Part shown: positions 49,098 to 56,986 of the stretch, in pieces
Numbering within the stretch: position 1 is the first letter of the stretch
Layout of the letters: every line of letters starts with the position of its first letter
Assembly: GCF_003353175.1 (NCBI RefSeq)
Contig: NZ_QHKS01000028.1
Coordinates: 24,366 to 88,365 of the forward strand
Length of the DNA: 64,000 nt
Reading direction: 5' to 3'
DNA from: Paraburkholderia lacunae
GTDB lineage: Bacteria > Pseudomonadota > Gammaproteobacteria > Burkholderiales > Burkholderiaceae
Notes under the pieces: generated by a model
Seen by the model: only the letters and a program-made list of their open reading frames with translations
The model's database searches: none
Told to the model about the DNA's origin: nothing
Made by a program: the position numbers and the translations under genes

Positions 49098-49168
49098 ACA
49101 GGGGAATACCCTGCATTCTTTTCGATCTGTATATTGGTATGTTGACCTATATTTGTCTATGTGTACTA
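49098..49168 (+). promoter_or_regulatory. Composite regulon element, copy E
   Basis: Palindrome ACAGGGGAATACCCTG (49098-49113), spacer, then direct repeats GGTATGTTGACCTA (49136-49149) and GTCTATGTGTACTA (49155-49168), 175 bp before the second amine oxidase. Here the T-run is interrupted, so a terminator role is less likely than at copies C and D. The gap 48946-49343 holds no gene. Confidence 0.7.
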
Positions 49169-49343
49169 ATACGGGGGCGCTGAAACAGCGGATCGCGCGG
49201 TCTCGGGCCAGGCGCGCGAATGATTCTTAAGGGATCTCAAAGAAGTTGCGCAGCACGGTGTATCGACCGGATATGGCGCCTGAGCGCAGCGGTTTCGGTG
49301 ACCCGCTCAAAGCGGGAGCCTTCATCAAGTAGACAGAGGCACT

Positions 49344-50831
49344 ATGGCAAAAAAATCTTCCCCAGACGGCGCTGCAAACCTGCAGCGCAGGCAATGGCTC
49401 AAATATGCCGGTGCCTCGGCAGCTGCCGTGGGTACGCTCGCCATGAGCACCCAACAGGCGTATGCCGCAGTCACCAAGGCCGCGCCAGGTGCGGACGACG
49501 TTCTCGACGTCGCCATCATTGGAGCAGGGCTAGCCGGACTGACCGCCGCACGAGATCTGCGCCAGGCGGGCTGCGAGTCATTTCTGGTGCTCGAAGCCCG
49601 GGATCGTGTGGGGGGGCGAACGTTCAACTACAACATTCCCGGCGGGTGCGTTTCGGAAGTCGGCGGGCAATGGATCGGGCCCGGCCAGACCGCCGTTGCG
49701 GATCTCGCGCGCGAGCTGGGTGTCGGGACTTTCCCGACCTACTACGACGGGAGTACGGTCATTCTGGGCGGCAACGGCCGCGTGGCAGTCGATCTGAAGG
49801 GCACGTTCGGCACTGACGAGGCGATTGGCGCCAAGCTCAGCAGACTCTCGCGCGACGTGCCTTGTGGCGCACCGTGGACGTCCCCGAAGGTCGCTGAACT
49901 GGACAAGCTCTCGGTCGGTGACTGGTTGGAAAAGCAGAATATCAAGCCTGAAGATCAGGTCGCATGGAATGGCAGCATCACGCTTTCGGGCGGCGCGGCG
50001 CCGGCGAAGATGGGGTTGCTGCACTTCCTTTCGATGGTCAATTCGGCGGATTGCGATTATTCGCAACTCGACAGCATCAAGCACAGCGCCCAGGAAACCC
50101 GCTTCATCGGCGGCTCGCAAATCCTCAGCATCAAGATGGCCCAGCAACTTGGCGATAAGGTCCGCCTGTCTTCTCCGGTCCGCCAGATTTCCGGATGGGA
50201 CGGCGACGTCGTCACCCTGCATACCGACCATGAAGAAGTGCGGGCAAGGACCGTCATCATGGCCATCCATCCGGCTTTGTGTCATCAGGTGCAGTTCGAT
50301 CCGCCACTGCCGGAAAAGCGCGCGGCCCTGCAGCGCGCCTGGCCCGCGAATTCCCCGGCACGGAAGACGGCCATGGTCTATCGCCGTCCGTTCTGGCGCG
50401 ACAAGGGCATGAGCGGGAGCATCTTCCAGGTCAATGGCCCCATCCTCTGGGCCTACGACAATTCTCCGCCCGCCGGAGAGATCGGGGTCATCAACGCGTT
50501 CATTGAGAATGCGATGGTCCCGTCCGAGCGGGACGCGGCAATGGCCATGCATAAGCAGTTCTACGCGCAGGCATGGGGCGATGAAGCGCTGTCTCCCATC
50601 GCTTACCACGATCAGGACTGGGGACGGGTCGATCGCTGGACCCTGACCTGCGTTTCCGCCATTCCGCCCGGCTTCTGGAGCGCTCACGGCGAGGCGCTGC
50701 GCCCCTCGTGCGGCAAGCTGATCTGGTCGGGGACGGAGACTGCGAATATCTGGGCCGGCTACATGGATGGCGCCGTGCGCTCCGGCCATCAGGGCGCGCT
50801 TCAGGCGCTCAATGCGCTGCGCCGGGCGTAG
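49344..50831 (+). CDS. Tat-exported flavin monoamine oxidase-family dehydrogenase, copy 2
   Basis: A 495-residue paralogue of the enzyme at 36357, sharing most motifs: Tat-like leader (LQRRQWLKYAGA then hydrophobic to AYA), FAD fold DVAIIGAGLAGLTAARDL, VLEARDRVGGRTFNYN, GGQWIGPGQTAVADLARELG and C-terminal GTETANIWAGYMDGAVRSG. It is again followed, after 10 bp, by its own diheme cytochrome c. Divergence from copy 1 in the substrate half (for example residues 120-230) suggests a different or successive amine substrate. It heads the fourth unit under copy E. Confidence 0.86.
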   Translation: MAKKSSPDGAANLQRRQWLKYAGASAAAVGTLAMSTQQAYAAVTKAAPGADDVLDVAIIGAGLAGLTAARDLRQAGCESFLVLEARDRVGGRTFNYNIPGGCVSEVGGQWIGPGQTAVADLARELGVGTFPTYYDGSTVILGGNGRVAVDLKGTFGTDEAIGAKLSRLSRDVPCGAPWTSPKVAELDKLSVGDWLEKQNIKPEDQVAWNGSITLSGGAAPAKMGLLHFLSMVNSADCDYSQLDSIKHSAQETRFIGGSQILSIKMAQQLGDKVRLSSPVRQISGWDGDVVTLHTDHEEVRARTVIMAIHPALCHQVQFDPPLPEKRAALQRAWPANSPARKTAMVYRRPFWRDKGMSGSIFQVNGPILWAYDNSPPAGEIGVINAFIENAMVPSERDAAMAMHKQFYAQAWGDEALSPIAYHDQDWGRVDRWTLTCVSAIPPGFWSAHGEALRPSCGKLIWSGTETANIWAGYMDGAVRSGHQGALQALNALRRA

Positions 50832-50841
50832 GAGGGTAACG

Positions 50842-51498
50842 ATGAAGAAAACACTATTGATTGGCATTCCTCTGGTTATTGCCCTGATACTGGCCATTTT
50901 CGGCTCCGATCTGCTGGGTCTTTACCGGCTGCAGCGCTATCTCTCGGCATCGACCACGGCTTACCTGACTGACGGCGGCCCCTGGCCGCATGTGACCGAC
51001 GTCTGCATGGGCTGCCACGGCGTCAAGGGCAATTCACTCCATCAGGGGTATCCGAGTCTCGCCGGGCAGCCGGCACCCTATCTGGAGACCCAGCTCCACA
51101 ATTTCGCGAGTGAGGCGCGCCGTAATCCGAACATGGGGCCCCTCGCGATGACGATGAGCGATCCGCAGATCAAATCGCTGGCCGAATATTTTGCCAGTGT
51201 GACCCCGGTCGCGAATCATTATTTCAAGCCGGATGCGCAATTGCGCGAAAGGGGACAGCGTCTGGTGGCCGCGAGCAACTGTGCCGTCTGTCACGGTGCC
51301 CAATTGACGGGCCACGACCAGTTTCCGCGTTTGGCGGGTCAGGGATACGACTATCTGCTCGCGCAGTTCGACGAGTTCGCATCCGGCACTCGGAGCGAAC
51401 CTACAGGCGTCATGAAAAACCTTGCGACAGGTTTTTCGCCCGAAGACCGCAAGGCTATTGCCACCTATCTGGCAAGCCTTGACCCGAAGAAAGATTGA
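50842..51498 (+). CDS. Diheme cytochrome c (c4-like), partner of amine oxidase copy 2
   Basis: A 218-residue membrane-anchored (about 3-22) protein with two heme c sites, CMGCH (55-59) and CAVCH (147-151), and candidate distal Met in RRNPNMGPLAM and PTGVMKNLA. Colinear with the cytochrome at 37869, including GGPWPH and YPSLAGQPAPYL motifs, so the oxidase-cytochrome pair duplicated together. ATG 50842 is preceded by GGAGGG. It would accept electrons from the adjacent flavoenzyme. Confidence 0.9.
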   Translation: MKKTLLIGIPLVIALILAIFGSDLLGLYRLQRYLSASTTAYLTDGGPWPHVTDVCMGCHGVKGNSLHQGYPSLAGQPAPYLETQLHNFASEARRNPNMGPLAMTMSDPQIKSLAEYFASVTPVANHYFKPDAQLRERGQRLVAASNCAVCHGAQLTGHDQFPRLAGQGYDYLLAQFDEFASGTRSEPTGVMKNLATGFSPEDRKAIATYLASLDPKKD

Positions 51499-51533
51499 CC
51501 AATCAGATGCAACCGGAAGTTGGGAGTTTAGTC

Positions 51534-52211
51534 ATGGACCTCAGATCTGCAATTCTTATGCTCTCCAGTGCCTTGCTGGCATTAAGCTCATTTTTCTACG
51601 GCTGGAAGGTCGTCAGGAAACGAAATTATCTTCTCGGCCTGGAGATGTGGATTGTCGGCACATCGGCGACGAACGCCATTGGTTTTTTTGCTACCGGAAA
51701 TGCCGTTTCCTATGAAGTAGCGCACTTCTTCGATGCATTTTCTCGAGGATTCGGCATACCCATCATCGCCGTCGCAGGTCTGATGGCGATTACGCACGGC
51801 TACAAGCCGTCGATTCGCCAGGACGTCGCGGTATTCGTCGTCGCGTTTGCGCTTACGTTCGTTCTGGTGGGAGCGGATTTCATCGCTGGGGTTTTGCCTT
51901 ACTACTATCTGACGATGTGGATTCTGCTGTCGATCTATCTCGTGTACTTCATCAAAAGACTTCTGGAAATCGGCGAGACGGTCCGTGCGTTGGCCGTAGG
52001 GGTGGCTCTGGTAACGTCACTGGGCATTGCGGTCATTTACGATTTTTACAAAATACCGGGCGAAGAAACGAACGTATTCTTCAATTTCTACACGCTTGCC
52101 TTGTGCTCGTGGGCCTACTTCATGCCGGCGATCTATTACGGCTATTGCGCTCTGGAGCGCGCCAAAAATGGCAGAGTCGTGCTGAACTCGCCCACGCCTT
52201 ACCGAACCTGA
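51534..52211 (+). CDS. Hypothetical multispanning membrane protein
   Basis: About 225 residues from ATG 51534, which has a GGGAG site 9 bp upstream; earlier TTG or ATG starts at 51495 and 51507 are in frame. Six to seven hydrophobic segments (for example SAILMLSSALLALSSFFYGW, VFVVAFALTFVLVGADFIAG, YYYLTMWILLSIYLVYFI). No motif that I can assign. It lies between the cytochrome and another membrane protein in the fourth unit, so a role in electron transfer, transport or sensing for this pathway is possible but unproven. Confidence 0.7.
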   Translation: MDLRSAILMLSSALLALSSFFYGWKVVRKRNYLLGLEMWIVGTSATNAIGFFATGNAVSYEVAHFFDAFSRGFGIPIIAVAGLMAITHGYKPSIRQDVAVFVVAFALTFVLVGADFIAGVLPYYYLTMWILLSIYLVYFIKRLLEIGETVRALAVGVALVTSLGIAVIYDFYKIPGEETNVFFNFYTLALCSWAYFMPAIYYGYCALERAKNGRVVLNSPTPYRT

Positions 52212-52226
52212 CCTTTCCGGAGATCA

Positions 52227-52961
52227 ATGATGAATCAAACCTCGCATAAGGTCATGCGCTTCACGGCCTGGAACGCAATCATCGGCGGAATTCTGGCGTA
52301 CGCGAATGTCGGCGTGTCATTCGTGGTGACGGGCCCGGATGCGGATATGGTGCTGCACGGTGCATCGATGCTGGCGTTGCCGCCGGATACCCGCGACGTG
52401 TTTCGCTGGTGCATGGTTGCAGACACATTTGGGTTCTATCTGCCCTTCCTGGTCATTGGCGGATACTTTGTGCACGTATTTCGCGAAGAGCTGGGTGCGC
52501 TTGGCAACATGGTGGCGATGGCCGTCGTGTTGTACGTCATGGTGGGCGTGACCGGCGCTGTCATGCAGTTTGCGATCCTTCATCCGCTGGCCCATCTTTA
52601 CGCGGGCGGCGACGATGCCACGAGAAACGCCGCGGCGGCAGTATGGACTGCGATAGCCAACGGGACGCAAAACGGCCTCTGGTGGATTGAGGGCCCACTC
52701 GTGCTCTTCTGGACGCCGATTGCCGCCAACGTGCTCAAGAAGGCGGGCTGGAAGGGATCGATCCTGCTGAAGATCGTCGGCTGGGCTTTCGGGGTCTTCT
52801 TCCTGCTCGGCTTGTTTCCGGATCTCGACGCGTTTTCGAATGCCAGCGAGATGGTCGTCGTGGTGGTTCTGCCGCTATGGATGTTGTTGTTCGGCTGGCA
52901 GATGCTGCGCCGCGCGCGCACATTGCCGGCACCATTGCAAGGCGCGGGCGCGTCCACTTAA
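52227..52961 (+). CDS. Hypothetical multispanning membrane protein
   Basis: A 244-residue protein with about six hydrophobic helices (AWNAIIGGILAYANVGVSFVV, LPFLVIGGYFVHVF, NMVAMAVVLYVMVGVTGAVM, and others to LPLWMLLFGWQML). There is no recognised domain. It starts 15 bp after the previous membrane-protein gene and 37 bp before the EthD-like gene, so it belongs to the fourth unit. The pair of adjacent membrane proteins might form a small permease; nothing in the sequence proves this. Confidence 0.7.
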   Translation: MMNQTSHKVMRFTAWNAIIGGILAYANVGVSFVVTGPDADMVLHGASMLALPPDTRDVFRWCMVADTFGFYLPFLVIGGYFVHVFREELGALGNMVAMAVVLYVMVGVTGAVMQFAILHPLAHLYAGGDDATRNAAAAVWTAIANGTQNGLWWIEGPLVLFWTPIAANVLKKAGWKGSILLKIVGWAFGVFFLLGLFPDLDAFSNASEMVVVVVLPLWMLLFGWQMLRRARTLPAPLQGAGAST

Positions 52962-52998
52962 GACAAACGCTGAAACACATCTGAATACGGAGCTGAAT

Positions 52999-53295
52999 AT
53001 GACTACGTTGATTGTGAGCTACGCAAGCACAGCAGGCGGGACATTTGACCGCGAGTACTACATTTCGACTCATGCTCCACTTGTTGGCGCGGCGTGGAGT
53101 GAGTTCGGTCTTCAATCAGCCGAGGTCCTGTTTCCATCGCCAGATCCGCAACCCTTCGCATGCGTAGCGATACTGCGCTTCAGCGATCGTGTCGGGATCA
53201 AAAGAGCCCTTTCGTCGGCCAAATCCGCTGAGGTCATTGGCGACGTGAAGAACTTCACCAACATCACACCGACGATGTTCTGCGCGGACGACTGA
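52999..53295 (+). CDS. EthD-family dimeric alpha/beta-barrel protein
   Basis: A 98-residue ferredoxin-like fold: strand TLIVSYASTAG, the FDREYYISTHAPLVGAAW motif in which the Tyr-Tyr...H.PL pattern is typical of EthD, and C-terminal strand VKNFTNITPTMF. EthD proteins help degrade ethers or act on small aromatic/ketone intermediates in several pathways, often as isomerase- or lyase-like partners of unknown chemistry. ATG 52999 is preceded by GGAGCTGA. It is 89 bp upstream of pntA. Confidence 0.75.
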   Translation: MTTLIVSYASTAGGTFDREYYISTHAPLVGAAWSEFGLQSAEVLFPSPDPQPFACVAILRFSDRVGIKRALSSAKSAEVIGDVKNFTNITPTMFCADD

Positions 53296-53384
53296 GGGAT
53301 TGCGCAGCCTGCCTGACTTCGCCAATGCCGTCAGGCCTCCAATTCCTGCGACGACGATACCGGTGTGACGAATCAACTTGCCCT

Positions 53385-54977
53385 ATGACATTACTGATTG
53401 GCATTCCTCTGGAAGTTGCCCCCGGAGAGCGGCGCGTTGCAACCGTGCCCGAGGTGGTCGAGAAACTGATCAAGCTCGGGTTCGCGGTAGCCGTGCAAAG
53501 CGGCGCCGGCGCAGGTGCGAACTTTGGCGATGGTGATTACCGTGCTGCCGGTGCCGAGGTCGTCGCAACGGCCGCCGAACTCTGGGCGCGCAGTGACATC
53601 GTTTTCAAGGTGCGCCCACCGAGCAGCGAGGAAGTGGCGTTAATGCGCGAGGGCGCCACGCTGATCGGCTTTGTGTGGCCGACCCAGAACCCCGAACTGA
53701 TGCAGCAACTGGCCGCGAGGCGCGCCACCGTGCTGGCGATCGATTCGCTGCCGCGCACGCTGTCGCGCGCGCAGAAGATGGACGCGCTCACCTCGATGGC
53801 CGGCATCAGCGGCTATCGTGCGGTGATCGAGGCGGCGCATGCGTTCGGCCGCTTCCTGAACGGTCAGGTCACCGCCGCTGGCAAGGTCCCGCCTGCGAAG
53901 TTCTTTATCGCCGGGGCGGGCGTGGCGGGCCTGGCTGCCATCGGCACTGCGGCGAGTCTCGGCGCGATCGTGCGCGCCAACGACACGCGCGCCGAGGTGG
54001 CCGACCAGGTCAAGTCTCTGGGCGGCGAATTCGTCAAGGTCGACTACGAAGAGGAAGGCTCGGGTGGCGGCGGCTACGCAAAGGTCATGAGCGAGGGCTT
54101 TCAGCAGGCGCAGCGCGCGATGTACGCGCAGCAGGCCCGGGACGCGGACATCATCATCACCACAGCGCTGATTCCCGGCAAGCCGGCTCCGAAGCTCATC
54201 ACCGCCGAAATGGTGCAGTCGATGAAGCCGGGCAGCGTGATCGTGGACATGGCAGCGGAGCAGGGTGGCAACTGCGAGCTGACCGTGCCCGGCGAGGCGG
54301 TGGTGCGCCACGGCGTGACCATCGTCGGCTACACGGATCTCGCCTCGCGTCTGGCCAGGCAATCGTCCACGTTGTATGGCAACAACCTGCTGCGTGTGGT
54401 CGAGGAACTCTGCAAGACGAAGGACGGCACGATCAACGTCGATTTCGACGACGACGCCATCCGCGGCCTCACGGTCATCAAGGAAGGTAGCGTCACCTGG
54501 CCGCCGCCGCCGATCAAGCAGCCGGCCGTCGCGCCCAAGCCCCAGCCCGCCGCCGCTGCGGCGGCATCCGCGCCGAAGAAGGGCCACGGCAGCAGCGAGC
54601 CGATGTCGGCGAAGTCGCTGGCCATCGTGTTCGGCATCGGTGCACTGGCTTTCCTGCTGGTGGGGCTGTTTGCGCCGGCCACGTTCCTCTCGCACTTCAC
54701 GGTGTTCGTACTGGCCTGTTTCATCGGCTACATGGTGATCTGGAACGTCACGCCGTCGCTGCACACGCCGCTGATGAGCGTGACCAACGCGATCTCGTCG
54801 ATCATCGCCATCGGTGCGCTGGTGCAGGTCGCGCCGCCGCTGGGCGGCTCCGCGGCGGGCGACCGGCCATCAGGGCTGATCCTTGGTCTCGCGGTGGGCG
54901 CGTTGGCACTCACGGCCGTCAACATGTTCGGTGGCTTCGCAGTGACGCGCCGCATGCTGGCGATGTTCCGCAAATAA
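53385..54977 (+). CDS. pntA: NAD(P) transhydrogenase alpha subunit
   Basis: A 530-residue PntA. The NAD-binding domain I starts LLIGIPLEVAPGERRVATVP and has RAQKMDALTSMAGISGY, FFIAGAGVAGLAAIGTAASLG and the mobile-loop region. A Pro/Ala-rich linker (about 380-410) leads to four C-terminal hydrophobic helices of domain II. With PntB it forms the proton-translocating enzyme that reduces NADP+ with NADH. Upstream frame to 53325 overlaps the intergenic space; ATG 53385 fits family starts. Placement in the fourth unit suggests demand for NADPH by the pathway. Confidence 0.92.
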   Translation: MTLLIGIPLEVAPGERRVATVPEVVEKLIKLGFAVAVQSGAGAGANFGDGDYRAAGAEVVATAAELWARSDIVFKVRPPSSEEVALMREGATLIGFVWPTQNPELMQQLAARRATVLAIDSLPRTLSRAQKMDALTSMAGISGYRAVIEAAHAFGRFLNGQVTAAGKVPPAKFFIAGAGVAGLAAIGTAASLGAIVRANDTRAEVADQVKSLGGEFVKVDYEEEGSGGGGYAKVMSEGFQQAQRAMYAQQARDADIIITTALIPGKPAPKLITAEMVQSMKPGSVIVDMAAEQGGNCELTVPGEAVVRHGVTIVGYTDLASRLARQSSTLYGNNLLRVVEELCKTKDGTINVDFDDDAIRGLTVIKEGSVTWPPPPIKQPAVAPKPQPAAAAAASAPKKGHGSSEPMSAKSLAIVFGIGALAFLLVGLFAPATFLSHFTVFVLACFIGYMVIWNVTPSLHTPLMSVTNAISSIIAIGALVQVAPPLGGSAAGDRPSGLILGLAVGALALTAVNMFGGFAVTRRMLAMFRK

Positions 54978-54990
54978 GGGGACGACGACA

Positions 54991-56406
54991 ATGACTTCCA
55001 ACCTGACTACCGTCTCCTATATCGGCGCGGCGATTCTCTTCATCCTGAGCCTGGGCGGCCTCGCCAATCCCGAGACCGCGCGCCGCGGCAACCTGCTCGG
55101 CATGATCGGCATGCTCATCGCGGTGCTCGCCACGGTGCTCGGTCCGCGCGTGTCGGCCGAAGGCATTCCGTACGTTGTCGCTGCGCTGGTCGTCGGTAGC
55201 GCGGTCGGCCTCGCCGCCGCGAAGAAGGTGCAGATGACGCAGATGCCCGAACTGGTCGCGCTGATGCACAGCCTGGTTGGCCTGGCGGCGTGTCTCGTGG
55301 GCTTCGCCAGCTACGTCGACACGTCGGTGCAGTTCACCGGCGCAGAAGAGGCCATCCACGAAGTCGAGATTTACGTCGGCATCCTGATCGGTGCGGTGAC
55401 GTTCGCGGGCTCGGTCATTGCGTTCGGCAAGCTGTCGGGCAAGATCGGCGGCAAGCCGATGCTGTTGCCGGCGCGCCACTGGCTGAACCTGGCCGCGCTG
55501 CTGATCGTGATCTATTACGGTCGCGCGTTCCTGCATGCAGAGACGATTCAGGACGGCATGATGCCGCTCGTCGTGATGACGGTGATCTCGCTGCTGTTCG
55601 GTGTGCACATGGTGATGACGATCGGCGGCGCGGACATGCCCGTGGTGGTGTCGATGCTCAACAGTTACTCGGGCTGGGCGGCGGCGGCCACCGGCTTCAT
55701 GCTCGGTAACGACCTGCTGATCGTGATCGGCGCACTGGTGGGCTCGTCGGGCGCGATCCTCTCGTACATCATGTGCCGCGCGATGAACCGCAACTTCATC
55801 AGCGTGATTGCCGGCGGCTTCGGCAGTGGCGCGGGTGTGCCCGCAACTGCGGGCGGCGCGGGCGCGCAGCCGGCCGGCGAGGCGGTGGCGGTGAGCGCCG
55901 CCGAAACCGCCGAGCTGCTGCGCGACGCGAAGCGCGTGATCATCGTGCCAGGCTATGGCATGGCCGTGGCGCAGGCCCAGCACACGGTCTTCGAACTCAC
56001 GAAGGTGCTGCGAGAAAAGGGCGTCGACGTGCGCTTCGCGATCCACCCGGTGGCGGGCCGCATGCCGGGCCACATGAACGTGCTGTTAGCCGAAGCGAAG
56101 GTGCCGTACGACATCGTGCTCGAGATGGACGAGATCAACACGGATTTCCCAGAGGCGGACGTGTCGATGGTCATCGGCGCGAACGACATCGTGAACCCGG
56201 CGGCGCAGGAGGACCCTGCCAGTCCCATTGCAGGCATGCCGGTGCTTGAAGTCTGGAAGGCGAAGACGTCGATCGTGATGAAGCGCAGTATGGCCTCAGG
56301 ATATGCTGGTGTGGATAACCCGCTCTTCTACAAAAACAACAACCGCATGCTCTTTGGCGATGCCAAAACCATGTTGAGTGAGGTTTTTGGCGCGCTGAAG
56401 GCTTGA
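54991..56406 (+). CDS. pntB: NAD(P) transhydrogenase beta subunit
   Basis: A 471-residue PntB: eight to nine membrane helices (about 7-265) with the MLNSYSGWAAAATGFML motif, then the NADP-binding domain III with VPGYGMAVAQAQHTV, HPVAGRMPGHMNVLLAEA and VIGANDIVNPAAQEDP. It starts 13 bp after pntA. Complete and typical. Paired with PntA as the inner-membrane proton-pumping transhydrogenase. Confidence 0.93.
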   Translation: MTSNLTTVSYIGAAILFILSLGGLANPETARRGNLLGMIGMLIAVLATVLGPRVSAEGIPYVVAALVVGSAVGLAAAKKVQMTQMPELVALMHSLVGLAACLVGFASYVDTSVQFTGAEEAIHEVEIYVGILIGAVTFAGSVIAFGKLSGKIGGKPMLLPARHWLNLAALLIVIYYGRAFLHAETIQDGMMPLVVMTVISLLFGVHMVMTIGGADMPVVVSMLNSYSGWAAAATGFMLGNDLLIVIGALVGSSGAILSYIMCRAMNRNFISVIAGGFGSGAGVPATAGGAGAQPAGEAVAVSAAETAELLRDAKRVIIVPGYGMAVAQAQHTVFELTKVLREKGVDVRFAIHPVAGRMPGHMNVLLAEAKVPYDIVLEMDEINTDFPEADVSMVIGANDIVNPAAQEDPASPIAGMPVLEVWKAKTSIVMKRSMASGYAGVDNPLFYKNNNRMLFGDAKTMLSEVFGALKA

Positions 56407-56476
56407 CCACGGCCATCCATTCTCAATATCCCCGTGCCCCGCTCGCACGCCATTTCACAATACAAGGAGTATTTGC

Positions 56477-56788
56477 ATGAAGAAGTCCCGTCGCACTTTT
56501 ATGATCACGATCGCATGTGTTGCATCTGGGGTAGCGTTGTCTCGCGTTGCCTTTGCCGATGAGGCCAGGGTGTCCGAAGCCGATTCGACGTCGCTCGCGC
56601 TTGCTTACAAGGCGGACGCGACCAAGGTCGACAAGGCGAAGTATGCGAAGTACGCAGCGGGTCAGGCCTGCAGTAACTGCACGTTCTATCAAGGCAAATC
56701 GAACGATGCGTTCGCTCCGTGCCCTATGTTCGGCGGCAAGCAGGTCGCGGCCAAGGGTTGGTGTAGTGCCTATAACAAAAAAGCTTGA
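56477..56788 (+). CDS. High-potential iron-sulfur protein (HiPIP)
   Basis: A 103-residue protein with a Tat leader (MKKSRRTFMITIACVASGVA, cleavage near AFADEA) and the four-Cys HiPIP pattern: Cys65 and Cys68 (CSNCTFYQG), Cys82 (CPMFGGKQV) and Cys96 (GWCSAY). HiPIPs are soluble periplasmic one-electron carriers binding a [4Fe-4S] cluster. It starts 70 bp after pntB with an AAGGAG site. In this cluster it may carry electrons between the periplasmic flavoenzymes or cytochromes and the terminal oxidase. Possibly last in the unit. Confidence 0.9.
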   Translation: MKKSRRTFMITIACVASGVALSRVAFADEARVSEADSTSLALAYKADATKVDKAKYAKYAAGQACSNCTFYQGKSNDAFAPCPMFGGKQVAAKGWCSAYNKKA

Positions 56789-56986
56789 TGGCTCATAGGC
56801 GACATGGACACGGAAAACGTGTCTGCAGCACGTCATAGCGTGCCCCGCGCGCAATTGGTCAGCGCGGGCGAGCCGCTGGTATCACGCTAACTGGGTGAAC
56901 GCTGTTGGCGCTAGCATCGGATAGCCAGGATGTCGGTCGCCAAGGTAATAACTCCGCCGGGTATCCAAAATTAATGGACTGGTTCA

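Noticed and set aside
49220..49816. Plus-strand frame overlapping the start of amine oxidase copy 2
   Set aside because: Arg/Ser-rich alternative frame of the real gene.
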